A DNA stretch of 7,008 bases, from positions 1-7,008 of the forward strand of contig DNIF01000232.1 of assembly GCA_003485715.1 (NCBI GenBank), in the 5' to 3' direction. Shown here piece after piece: positions 1-6,417 of this stretch; positions within the stretch are counted from its first letter, which is position 1; each line of letters starts with the position of its first letter. Under the pieces are notes generated by a model, which saw nothing but the letters and a program-made list of their open reading frames with translations, did no database searches and was not told the DNA's origin. Source of the DNA: Gammaproteobacteria bacterium. GTDB taxonomy: Bacteria > Pseudomonadota > Gammaproteobacteria > UBA7966. The translations under genes and the position numbers were made by a program.

Positions 1-341
1 CGGGTTCCATCGGCCTGCTGCCCTCGGCGTCGGTGGACGGCAGCGGGCGCGGGCTGTACGAGCCCATTCATGGTTCGGCCCCCGACATCGCCGGGCAGGG
101 GATCGCCAATCCGCTGGCCACCATCCTGTCACTGGCGATGCTGCTGCGTCATTCGCTCGCCGAGGTGGCTGCGGCCACGGCGCTGGAGACCGCCGTCGCG
201 CGGGTGCTGGCGCTCGGGTTCCGCACACGCGACATCGCTGCCCACGGCGCGACCTGTGTCAGCACCGCCGAAATGGGCGATGCCGTCTTGCGGGCGCTGG
301 GTGAACTCGCGACGAGCGCACCGTCAGGGGCACGCGCATGA
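1..341 (+). CDS. leuB: 3-isopropylmalate dehydrogenase, C-terminal part (5' end outside the window)
   Basis: LeuB is the cytoplasmic enzyme of leucine synthesis that oxidatively decarboxylates 3-isopropylmalate to 2-oxoisocaproate with NAD+. The reading frame is open from base 3 and gives 112 residues of a protein that is normally about 360 long. Visible family blocks are GSIGLLPSAS at the start, then LYEPIHGSAPDIAGQGIANP, the conserved segment that contributes to the NAD-binding pocket, then the helix LATILSLAMLLRHSL, and near the end GFRTRDIA and VSTAEMGDAV. This order and spacing match the C-terminal third of LeuB. The wording fits LeuB better than isocitrate or tartrate dehydrogenase relatives, and the next gene (asd) is its usual neighbour. 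The TGA stop at 339-341 overlaps the asd ATG at 338 (ATGA), so the two genes are probably translationally coupled. No defect is visible in the part seen. Confidence 0.95.
   Translation, partial: GSIGLLPSASVDGSGRGLYEPIHGSAPDIAGQGIANPLATILSLAMLLRHSLAEVAAATALETAVARVLALGFRTRDIAAHGATCVSTAEMGDAVLRALGELATSAPSGARA
326..330 (+). promoter_or_regulatory. Ribosome binding site of asd
   Basis: AGGGG lies 7 bases before the ATG at 338, inside the end of leuB. It supports the asd start that overlaps the leuB stop. The same 7-base spacing recurs before fimV, truA and trpF. Confidence 0.6.
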
Positions 342-1363
342 GCCGCCAGTTCGACATCGCAGTGGTGGGGGCCACGGGGGCCGTCGGGCGCACCTTCCTC
401 GATATCCTCGAACAACGCCGCTTCCCGGTGGGGCGAGTGCATGCCGTAGCGAGTGCCCGCAGCGCAGGCAGCCGGGTGCCCTTCGGTGCGTCGGAACTCG
501 TGGTCGAGTCCCTGGAGGATTTTGACTTCTCGAGGGTGCAGATCGGTCTGTTCTCGCCGGGGGCTGCGGTGTCCGCGGTGCATGCCCCACGCGCCGCTGC
601 GGCCGGCTGTGTGGTAGTGGACAACACCTCGTATTTCCGGATGGAGCCGGACATCCCGTTGGTGGTACCGGAGGTCAACCCACAGGCCCTCGCGGGCTAT
701 CGCAACCGCGGCATCATCGCCAATCCCAACTGCTCCACCATCCAGATGGTGGTGGCGCTGAAGCCCATCTACGACGCCGTCGGCATCGAGCGCATCAATG
801 TCGCCACCTACCAGGCGGTGAGCGGCAGCGGCCAGAAGGCAGTGGACGAACTCCGCGCCCAGACCGAGGCACATATCGCCGGTCGGACACTGCCCGAGCC
901 ACAGGTGTACGCGCGCCCGATTGCGTTCAATGTAATCCCGCACATCGACGTCTTCCTGGAGAACGGCTACACGAAGGAGGAGATGAAAATGGTGTGGGAG
1001 ACCCGCAAGATCCTCGGTGACGAGAACATCCAGGTGAATCCCACCACGGTTCGTGTGCCGGTTTTCCACGGCCATGCCGAGGCGCTGCACATCGAGACCC
1101 GTACGAAGATTTCGGCCGATGAGGCCCGTGAACTGCTCCGAGTGGCACCCGGAGTGACAGTCATCGATGAACGCGGCCCCGGTGGCTATCCGACCCCTGC
1201 AGTGAACGCAGCGGGTCGAGATGCCGTGTTCGTTGGGCGCATCCGCGAGGACATCTCTCATCCGCGGGGGCTCGACCTGTGGGTGGTGGCCGACAACGTA
1301 CGGAAGGGGGCCGCACTCAATGGTGTTCAAATCGCTGAAATGTTGGTAAAACACCATTTGTGA
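338..1363 (+). CDS. asd: Aspartate-semialdehyde dehydrogenase
   Basis: This enzyme reduces 4-phospho-L-aspartate to L-aspartate 4-semialdehyde with NADPH, in the cytoplasm. It is the branch point towards lysine/diaminopimelate, threonine and methionine. The product has 341 residues, a full length for the shorter bacterial form of the family. The Rossmann nucleotide-binding loop GATGAVG is at 11-17. The catalytic cysteine is Cys132 in NPNCST, and the active-site glutamine is Gln159 in TYQAVSGSG. The FNVIPHIDVFLENGYTKEE stretch is at about 197-215. Arg239 (TTVRVPV) and His246 (FHGHAEAL) correspond to the substrate-binding arginine and catalytic histidine; the 7-residue spacing between them matches the family. 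GHA replaces the commoner GHS, a minor change. The start is fixed by the ATGA overlap with leuB and AGGGG 7 bases upstream. Pseudomonas has a second asd-like gene (usg) before fimV; here only one copy is present. All key residues are intact. Confidence 0.97.
   Translation: MSRQFDIAVVGATGAVGRTFLDILEQRRFPVGRVHAVASARSAGSRVPFGASELVVESLEDFDFSRVQIGLFSPGAAVSAVHAPRAAAAGCVVVDNTSYFRMEPDIPLVVPEVNPQALAGYRNRGIIANPNCSTIQMVVALKPIYDAVGIERINVATYQAVSGSGQKAVDELRAQTEAHIAGRTLPEPQVYARPIAFNVIPHIDVFLENGYTKEEMKMVWETRKILGDENIQVNPTTVRVPVFHGHAEALHIETRTKISADEARELLRVAPGVTVIDERGPGGYPTPAVNAAGRDAVFVGRIREDISHPRGLDLWVVADNVRKGAALNGVQIAEMLVKHHL
1319..1358 (+). repeat. Inverted repeat at the 3' end of asd
   Basis: AATGGTGTT at 1319-1327 is the perfect reverse complement of AACACCATT at 1350-1358. 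This gives a 9-bp stem around a 22-base loop inside the last codons of asd. The area is locally A/T-rich compared with the rest of the window. Just after the stop a small GCTA-GTGT-TAGC hairpin follows at 1364-1375. No T-run follows either structure, so a standard intrinsic terminator is not supported. A weak attenuating or RNA-stabilising 3' structure is possible, and so is chance. Confidence 0.35.
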
Positions 1364-1400
1364 GCTAGTGTTAGCGCTCATTCATCAGGCGGAGTCGCAG

Positions 1401-1427
1401 CTTCTGGCATTCTGCGCACCATACAAT
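1401..1427 (+). promoter_or_regulatory. Candidate sigma-70 promoter for fimV
   Basis: TACAAT at 1422-1427 differs from the TATAAT -10 consensus at one base and lies in the only sizeable gap before fimV. The -35 side is weak: CTTCTG at 1401-1406 has a 15-base spacer, and no better hexamer is found at 16-18 bases. Transcription from it would leave a leader of about 120 bases before the fimV ATG. This is a guess from one good hexamer. The rest of the 1364-1552 gap shows nothing else I can name. Confidence 0.25.
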
Positions 1428-1540
1428 CCGCGCCAAACGGGCGGGGCTCGCTGTGGCCAGGTCTGTCGGGTTACGGGGTCCGAGCCCGGCGGTTGGCTTC
1501 AGTCTGCCCCCACGGGTTGCCGGAACACGGCCTGACCGGC

Positions 1541-1545
1541 AGGAA
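1541..1545 (+). promoter_or_regulatory. Ribosome binding site deciding the fimV start
   Basis: AGGAA lies 7 bases before the ATG at 1553. It supports that ATG over the in-frame TTG at 1493, which would add 20 residues and bury the signal peptide behind a non-hydrophobic lead. Confidence 0.6.
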
Positions 1546-1552
1546 CGAGACG

Positions 1553-4500
1553 ATGAAACGGGAGCTTCCCCTCACAGTCGCCCTGACGCTCCTCGCCGGC
1601 AGCGTCGCGCACGCCCTGGGACTTGGGCCGCTTGAGCGGCGTTCGGCCCTCAACCAGCCTTTTGAAGCACGCATTCCGCTGACCGGGGCCTCGACCGAGG
1701 ATCTGGACACGCTGCGCGTCAGCCTGGCTGGCGTGGACGCGTTCAAGCGCGCCGGTATCGAGCGGGGGCTGCTGGCGACGCAGCTTCGCTTTGAGCTCGT
1801 GCAGCCGCCGACTGGCGGGGATTTCATCCGCGTCACGACCCGCGATCCGGTCGGCGAGCCCTTCGTGAGTTTCCTCATCGAAGTGAACTGGGCCGCTGGG
1901 CGGCTGTTTCGCGAGTACACGGCGCTGCTCGACCCGCCCGGGTTCTCACGTCAGGCGCTGCAGGTCAAGGCCCCGCAGGTCGCTGCCCCGACTCCGGCCC
2001 GGACCCCGCCTACCCCGCGCGCCCCGGCCCCGCTGGCGGTGGCGCCGCCGCCGGCACCCGCTCGCCCAGACACGCCCGATGCTCCTTCAGAGCCCTTCGC
2101 GGCCGAGGTCAGGGTTGACGCTGGTGACACCCTCTGGGGCCTTGCCGCGCCCCTCGCGCGCCGGGCAGGAGTGAGCACGGCGCAGGCGTTGGTGGCTTTG
2201 TGGCAGGCGAATCCCGACGCCTTCGTCGGCGGCAACATGAATTCGCTCCGGGCTGGTGCCATTCTCCGCTTGCCCGACAGCACCGTGCTTCAGGGGCTGA
2301 CGAACGCCGAGGCGATGGCCCGGGTGGCGCAGCAGAACGACCTCTGGCAACAGTATCGCAGCGGTCGCGCCACGGCTGTGGCCCCGGCCGCAGTCGCGAC
2401 GCCCGAGCGTGCGCCGCCGCCGTCTGTTGCCGCAACGGAACGACCAGCCCCAGCCATTCCGGACTCGGCGGTTGCTGAACCCGAGCTCAAGCTGCTCGCA
2501 CCCGCCCCGGAGGACGCCGCGCGGGCGGGGGAGGCGGGACTGCGCAAGGAACTCGACCTCACGCGCGAGGAGATCGCGACGCGTGCGGCCGAGAACGACG
2601 AACTGCGCGCCCGGCTTGGCGAGGCCGAACGCCTGATCGCTCAGCTCGAGCGCGTTCTCGAAGTGCGCAGCATCGAACTCGCTGCCTTGCAGCAGCGGCT
2701 GGGTATGCCGACGCAGGCCGAGCCTCCCCCTGCTGCCCAGGAGCCACCCGCAGTCGAGGTCACTCCGATTGCCGAAGCCCCTGCCGAAGCCCCTCCTGCG
2801 GCCGACGCCGGCGCGGCATCAGATGATGAGGCACTGGCGCAAGCGCAAGCGGCTGCCACGGTGGCCCCTGCAGCGGAACCTGCCGTCATGGCTGAGACCC
2901 CGGCCGAATCACCGGACGAGATCGATCCCCTGGCCATCCTCGAACGCGACCTCGAGGTGGCCGAGGAGGGGGGCGACATTCTGGCCGATGAGGCGCCCGT
3001 CGTCGGGGTGGCTGACGTCACGCCCGCACCCGCAGAGGCGATGGTGGAGCCCACTGTCGCCGAGCCTTCTGGCGACCCCGTCGCGCCGGCAGCAGCCGAG
3101 CAGCCGTCGGCCCCTGCTGCTCCCGCCGCCGCGGCGCCACTGGCACCTGCCCCGGTCGCGCAGGCACCGATACAGCCGGCTTTGCCCCCCCCTGCTGCTC
3201 CAGCGGCAATACCCGAGGCCCTGCAGGACGCGCTGACGCGTTGGGCGGATTCGGTCGTGCCGCCGGCCGTCAGTGAGTCGGTCCCGGGTGGTCCGCTGGC
3301 CGTCCTCGGGGCGTTGGCCGCTGCGGTCCTCGGGCTGCTTGGTCTCCTCGGCGCGCGCATCGGCCGCCGCCGCCAGATACCGGTACCGGCCCGACCGTCA
3401 CCCGAGCAGGCAGCCACCCCGGCTGCCCTCGAGACTACCCTTCCGGCACCCATTCCGACCGTCGCCCCAATCACCCAGACCGCTGTCCTGACGGGCGTGC
3501 CGATCACGGCCGCCACGACACTCAGGGATTTCGATCCCCTGACCGATGTCCCTGAGGGCGAACGCACCCTCGAGGCGACGGCGGCCGAGCTGGCAGGTCT
3601 GGCCCCGACCGCCCCGGAAGTGGACGACCTCCTCACGGAGGTGAACGTCTACCTGGCCTACGAGCAATACGATCAGGCCGAGTCGCTGGTGCGTCGGGCC
3701 ATCGCTGAGGCACCGGAAGATCCGCGGCGGCATCAGTACCTGCTCGACATCTTCTATGCCAAAGGTGATGCGGTGGCCTTCGAACAGGCTGCCGCCACGC
3801 TGCAAGACCTGACCGGCGGTACCGGGCCGGCATGGGAGGATGCGCTGAAGCGCTGGCAGGAGTTGGCCCCGGGTCGCGAACTCTTCGCCTCCGGTGCGCT
3901 CGCTGGGCCCTTCGAAGTTGCCGCGCAACGAACCTTCGTCGATCTCACGGCCGTCGATACCGCCCCGCCGGCAATCCCGGCTGAAGCCGCGTCCGTCGCC
4001 GACGATGATCGCTATTCCGCCACAGCGACCTTCGCTCCGGGTGATCTCACCCTGACAGAGATCGCTGGGGTCACGGCCGCGCCAGAGGTCCCGCCGCGCG
4101 AGACCCAGTCGTACGCGGATGCCCTCGACTTCGATCTCGGGGTCGGCACCCCGGAAGTCGCGTCCGACGCCGATGTGTTTTCCGCGATCGCGGCCGGTGA
4201 CAGTGGGCTCGATTTCGCGACTGAGCAGGCCGATGAGCCGCTGCCTGCTGCGGCTACGGCCATGTTCGATCCCACGGCCGGGGACGAATTCACCCTGGTT
4301 GATATCACCGGTGGCGACGCCGACCACGCATCCGATCTCATCGATATCACGTCGCGGGCGGGTGTCGCCACGTCGACTCCCGAGGTTGAAACCGGAGACG
4401 GTCTGGTACTCGACATCACCGGCGGCGATGTCGCGGAGGGGCCCTCCACAGTGCGCCTCGAACCCGCGTCCAGCACGATCTTCTCCGACCGGGACGACGC

Positions 4501-5425
4501 CACGCGCGGACTCGATCCCTCCGTGCAACTGCTCGATATCACCGCTACGGGTGCCAGACCCGGCCGCGACCTGCAGGATCTGCTCGATGTGTCGCTCGAG
4601 GGCGCAGGGCTGGGCGATCTGCTGGATGTCAGTGGCCCGGCGGCGGGCAGCCCCGGCCCGCTGACGGGCTCACCTCCCGAAGAACCCGATGCCATGGCTT
4701 CGGCTGCGCTCGACCTCCCGCTCGAGTTCGACATCTCGGGTCTGAGTGAAGGCAAGGGTGGGACAAAGACTGGAGCAGGGGCCTCTGAATCGACCTTCGG
4801 CCTGCCTTCGCTCGCAGCCCAAGGCGGCGCGCCACTCTCCCTGACCGGTGAGCAGGAGCTCGACGATACCTTCGACCAACCGCAGGCTGCCGTGGAATTC
4901 GCCGACGATGAGGGCGAGAGCCTCAACGACCTGGCGCAGGCGCTGGAGGAGACGGCGAGTCGCATGCGCACACCCTCGCCGGTGCCGAATCTGTCCGATT
5001 TCTCCAGCACCCGTGCCGAGATTGGTTCGGAAACGGCACCCGGGGCGGCTCGGGAGACGACCGGGTCGTCGGTCGCTGATCCCACCGCGGAGCCGGAATT
5101 CGCAGACCTCGGGGTCATTGACTTCGACCTCCTGGGTGGTGCTGAGCCAGATGCCCCCGCTGCCGCCGACAGTGACTCACTGTCGCTTGAAGAGCTGGAG
5201 GCAGCCCTCGCGTCTGCGGGTGCCACACTGCCAACCGGAAATGGCGTCGAGGAGTTCGATCCGGACGGCTTGTCGAATGCGGACGGCTGGATCAACCTCG
5301 CCCATGCCTACATCGAGATCGGCGACCCGGCCAGTGCCCGCGAGGAGCTCGCACGGGTGCTCGCCGAGGGCACCCCGGAGCAGCAAGTCCAGGCGCGCCG
5401 ATTGCTCGATCAGATCAAGGACTGA
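1553..5425 (+). CDS. fimV: FimV/HubP-family polar hub protein (LysM, transmembrane, TPR)
   Basis: FimV/HubP proteins are inner-membrane landmarks at the cell pole. In relatives they bind peptidoglycan through LysM and recruit type IV pilus, chemotaxis or chromosome-partition factors in the cytoplasm. The product has 1290 residues, longer than P. aeruginosa FimV (919). In order: signal peptide 1-21, with cleavage likely after AHA. The conserved FimV N-terminal domain is at 22-129 (LGLG...SALNQPFEARI, EVNWAAGRLFREYTALLDPP). A Pro/Ala linker is followed by LysM at about 186-242 (GDTLWGLA...GAILRLP) and QNDLWQQYR at 261-269. A coiled coil is at 330-383, then an acidic Ala/Pro/Glu linker to about 575. 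One membrane helix is at 581-601, followed by RIGRRR, so the N-part is periplasmic and the C-part cytoplasmic. TPR-like helices lie at about 690-777, a long acidic region carries DIT/DVS and DFDL motifs, and the C-terminal FimV TPR is at 1242-1290 (WINLAHAYIEIGDPASAREEL). Family assignment is secure; the partners in this organism are unknown. Confidence 0.95.
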   Translation: MKRELPLTVALTLLAGSVAHALGLGPLERRSALNQPFEARIPLTGASTEDLDTLRVSLAGVDAFKRAGIERGLLATQLRFELVQPPTGGDFIRVTTRDPVGEPFVSFLIEVNWAAGRLFREYTALLDPPGFSRQALQVKAPQVAAPTPARTPPTPRAPAPLAVAPPPAPARPDTPDAPSEPFAAEVRVDAGDTLWGLAAPLARRAGVSTAQALVALWQANPDAFVGGNMNSLRAGAILRLPDSTVLQGLTNAEAMARVAQQNDLWQQYRSGRATAVAPAAVATPERAPPPSVAATERPAPAIPDSAVAEPELKLLAPAPEDAARAGEAGLRKELDLTREEIATRAAENDELRARLGEAERLIAQLERVLEVRSIELAALQQRLGMPTQAEPPPAAQEPPAVEVTPIAEAPAEAPPAADAGAASDDEALAQAQAAATVAPAAEPAVMAETPAESPDEIDPLAILERDLEVAEEGGDILADEAPVVGVADVTPAPAEAMVEPTVAEPSGDPVAPAAAEQPSAPAAPAAAAPLAPAPVAQAPIQPALPPPAAPAAIPEALQDALTRWADSVVPPAVSESVPGGPLAVLGALAAAVLGLLGLLGARIGRRRQIPVPARPSPEQAATPAALETTLPAPIPTVAPITQTAVLTGVPITAATTLRDFDPLTDVPEGERTLEATAAELAGLAPTAPEVDDLLTEVNVYLAYEQYDQAESLVRRAIAEAPEDPRRHQYLLDIFYAKGDAVAFEQAAATLQDLTGGTGPAWEDALKRWQELAPGRELFASGALAGPFEVAAQRTFVDLTAVDTAPPAIPAEAASVADDDRYSATATFAPGDLTLTEIAGVTAAPEVPPRETQSYADALDFDLGVGTPEVASDADVFSAIAAGDSGLDFATEQADEPLPAAATAMFDPTAGDEFTLVDITGGDADHASDLIDITSRAGVATSTPEVETGDGLVLDITGGDVAEGPSTVRLEPASSTIFSDRDDATRGLDPSVQLLDITATGARPGRDLQDLLDVSLEGAGLGDLLDVSGPAAGSPGPLTGSPPEEPDAMASAALDLPLEFDISGLSEGKGGTKTGAGASESTFGLPSLAAQGGAPLSLTGEQELDDTFDQPQAAVEFADDEGESLNDLAQALEETASRMRTPSPVPNLSDFSSTRAEIGSETAPGAARETTGSSVADPTAEPEFADLGVIDFDLLGGAEPDAPAAADSDSLSLEELEAALASAGATLPTGNGVEEFDPDGLSNADGWINLAHAYIEIGDPASAREELARVLAEGTPEQQVQARRLLDQIKD
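2771..2794 (+). repeat. 12-base perfect tandem duplication within fimV
   Basis: GCCGAAGCCCCT occurs twice head to tail and encodes AEAPAEAP in the periplasmic acidic linker. It keeps the frame, so a change in copy number would only lengthen or shorten a disordered linker. It is a likely trace of replication slippage. Confidence 0.8.
3185..3192 (+). repeat. Eight-C homopolymer tract in fimV
   Basis: Eight consecutive C bases encode part of LPPPAAP at about residues 544-550, just before the membrane segment, whose codons begin at 3293. Losing one C leads to a TGA at 3234-3236. Gaining one leads to a TGA at 3274-3276. Either product would keep the signal peptide, FimV domain, LysM and coiled coil but lose the membrane anchor and the whole cytoplasmic part. 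Whether the tract varies is unknown, and runs like this occur by chance in GC-rich DNA. Confidence 0.75.
4298..4741 (+). repeat. Recurring Asp-centred motif (D-I/V-T/S) in the FimV cytoplasmic region
   Basis: The pattern hydrophobic-D-[IV]-[TS] recurs seven times, with the Asp at residues 917 (VDITGGD), 931 (IDITS), 954 (LDITGGD), 995 (LDITA), 1012 (LDVS), 1025 (LDVSG) and 1060 (FDISG). Most copies follow another hydrophobic residue. A related VDLT occurs earlier at 797, and DFDL occurs at 859-862 and 1190-1193. Spacings are irregular (13 to 41 residues) and the codons differ between copies, for example GATATCACC versus GACATCACC. The conservation is therefore at the protein level rather than from a recent DNA duplication. 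HubP of Vibrio also has many acidic repeats in the matching region. A set of short docking motifs in a disordered acidic tail is my inference. Confidence 0.65.
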
Positions 5426-5426
5426 G

Positions 5427-5443
5427 CGCTCGTCGACGGAGCG
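5427..5443 (+). other. Small hairpin just after fimV
   Basis: CGCTC (5427-5431) and GAGCG (5439-5443) form a 5-bp stem around GTCGACG. A second weak hairpin, GACTG-AGTAG-CAGTC, is at 5456-5470. Neither is followed by a T-run, so I do not call a terminator. truA is probably reached by transcription coming through fimV, or from a promoter I cannot see. Nothing else is recognisable in the 119-base gap. Confidence 0.25.
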
Positions 5444-5533
5444 TGGGAGACGGTGGACTGAGTAGCAGTCTTCCGTTCGGCAGTGGCGGGTCCTGCCCAC
5501 CGTGAGCCGGCCACGAATTCCGGGGATCCTGCC

Positions 5534-5547
5534 GGAGAACTGCCATC
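5534..5547 (+). promoter_or_regulatory. Shine-Dalgarno and ATC start region of truA
   Basis: GGAG at 5534-5537 is followed by 7 bases and then ATC CGC ATC GCT, in frame with TruA. The spacing equals that of the other three starts in the window. The frame is open upstream only to the TGA at 5503-5505, and between that stop and the TTG at 5644 it contains no ATG, GTG or TTG. The position also matches where TruA proteins begin (M-[RK]-I-A-L-G-x-E-Y-D-G). Confidence 0.6.
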
Positions 5548-6417
5548 CGCATCGCTCTTGGTCTCGAGTACGACGGCAGCGCCTTTTGTGGTTGGCAGGC
5601 GCAGGGCCACTGCCCCTCTGTCCAGGAGGCCGTAGAGGCTGCCTTGGCTCGTGTAGCCGACCATCCCGTGAGGGTGCACGCCGCCGGACGAACCGATGCC
5701 GGCGTGCATGCGAGCGGCCAGGTACTGCACTTCGACACCATGGCAACCCGAGACGCGCGTGCCTGGGTGCTCGGTGTCAACAGCGCCCTGCCGGTCGGGG
5801 TTGCCGTGACCTGGGCGCGACGTGTGACCCCGGACTTTCACGCGCGCTTTCGCGCCCGCGAACGGCAATACTGTTACCTGTTGCTGAACCGGCGTGCACG
5901 GAGCGCGCTCTGGCATGGCAAGACGGGCTTTGAGTGTCGCCCACTCGATGTGCCCGAGATGCACAGGGCAGCTCGGCATCTGCTCGGGTGCCACGATTTC
6001 ACATCCTTCCGGGGCAGTGGCTGTCAGGCACGCTCCCCGGAACGTGAAGTGCGGCGCGTGAGTGTCGAGCGCCACGGTGATCTCGTCGTCCTCGACATAG
6101 CCGCCGATGGCTTTCTGCTGCATATGGTGCGCAACATCATGGGCTCCCTGCTGCGCATCGGTCGCCACGAGGCCCCGCCGGACTGGCTCGGCGAGGTGCT
6201 CGTCGAGCGGGACCGCCGAAAAGCGGGCATGACGGCCGAACCGCAGGGACTCTACCTGACGGGGGTGGAGTATCCGGAACTCTACGGTCTGCCCGCGGGC
6301 AACCCGTTTCCCTTCGTGCTCAGTGAATCGCTCCTGGTCGATACGGGGCCCTGGCATGATGCCGCCCCGGTGCAGAGTGACTCATGCAGGGGTCCGGGGC
6401 AGGGGGCGCTCACATGA
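5545..6417 (+). CDS. truA: tRNA pseudouridine(38-40) synthase TruA, probable ATC start
   Basis: TruA converts uridines 38, 39 and 40 in the anticodon stem-loop of many tRNAs to pseudouridine, in the cytoplasm and as a homodimer. Read from ATC at 5545 the product has 290 residues, close to E. coli TruA (270). Conserved blocks are IALGLEYDGSAFCGWQ at 3-18, the catalytic loop GRTDAGVH with Asp51 (equal to Asp60 of E. coli with a constant offset of 9), RQYCYL with the active-site Tyr109, FTSFRGSGCQARSPEREV, FLLHMVRNIMG and GLYLTGVEYP. The first canonical start, TTG at 5644, would remove 33 residues including EYDGxxFxGWQ, which is conserved across the family. I therefore place the start at 5545. 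A base error or indel near 5544 is an alternative. The tail after GVEYPELYGLP is about 40 residues, somewhat longer than in E. coli. The stop overlaps the trpF ATG (ATGA). The function is secure; the start is the uncertain part. Confidence 0.9.
   Translation: MRIALGLEYDGSAFCGWQAQGHCPSVQEAVEAALARVADHPVRVHAAGRTDAGVHASGQVLHFDTMATRDARAWVLGVNSALPVGVAVTWARRVTPDFHARFRARERQYCYLLLNRRARSALWHGKTGFECRPLDVPEMHRAARHLLGCHDFTSFRGSGCQARSPEREVRRVSVERHGDLVVLDIAADGFLLHMVRNIMGSLLRIGRHEAPPDWLGEVLVERDRRKAGMTAEPQGLYLTGVEYPELYGLPAGNPFPFVLSESLLVDTGPWHDAAPVQSDSCRGPGQGALT
6401..6406 (+). promoter_or_regulatory. Ribosome binding site of trpF
   Basis: AGGGGG ends 7 bases before the ATG at 6414, within the end of truA. 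It favours the overlapping start at 6414 over the in-frame ATGs at 6438 and 6450, which have weaker or badly spaced upstream purine runs. Confidence 0.5.

Noticed and set aside
149..1381. A 410-codon open frame on the minus strand opposite asd
   Set aside because: It mirrors the asd codons in a GC-rich gene with strong third-position bias, which opens antisense frames. The translation shows no recognisable domain, while the + strand encodes a complete dehydrogenase.
1405..1419. Sigma-54-like TGGCAT...GC before fimV
   Set aside because: The GG and GC elements are 6 bases apart (GG 1406-1407, GC 1414-1415) instead of 10, and no GC occurs at the required position.
1493..1552. TTG at 1493 as fimV start
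   Set aside because: It would add 20 residues before a clear signal peptide and lacks a good ribosome binding site, whereas ATG 1553 has AGGAA 7 bases upstream.
3398..5295. Long minus-strand open frames (376 and 427 codons) opposite fimV
   Set aside because: They are low-complexity Ser/Gly/Arg/Ala translations created by the biased, repetitive fimV coding sequence, without domain signatures or convincing start signals.
5427..5470. Intrinsic terminator after fimV
   Set aside because: Both small hairpins have short stems and no following T-run.
5515..5529. GAATTC closely followed by GGATCC, resembling a cloning polylinker
   Set aside because: It lies in continuous, composition-matched sequence between fimV and truA, and GAATTC occurs several more times inside fimV. 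No vector sequence is seen; coincidence is the simplest reading.
5502..5933. GTG-started 143-codon frame overlapping truA in another frame
   Set aside because: The translation is Arg-rich with no family resemblance and shadows truA. It matters only as a possible TruA start if the sequence had a one-base error near 5544.
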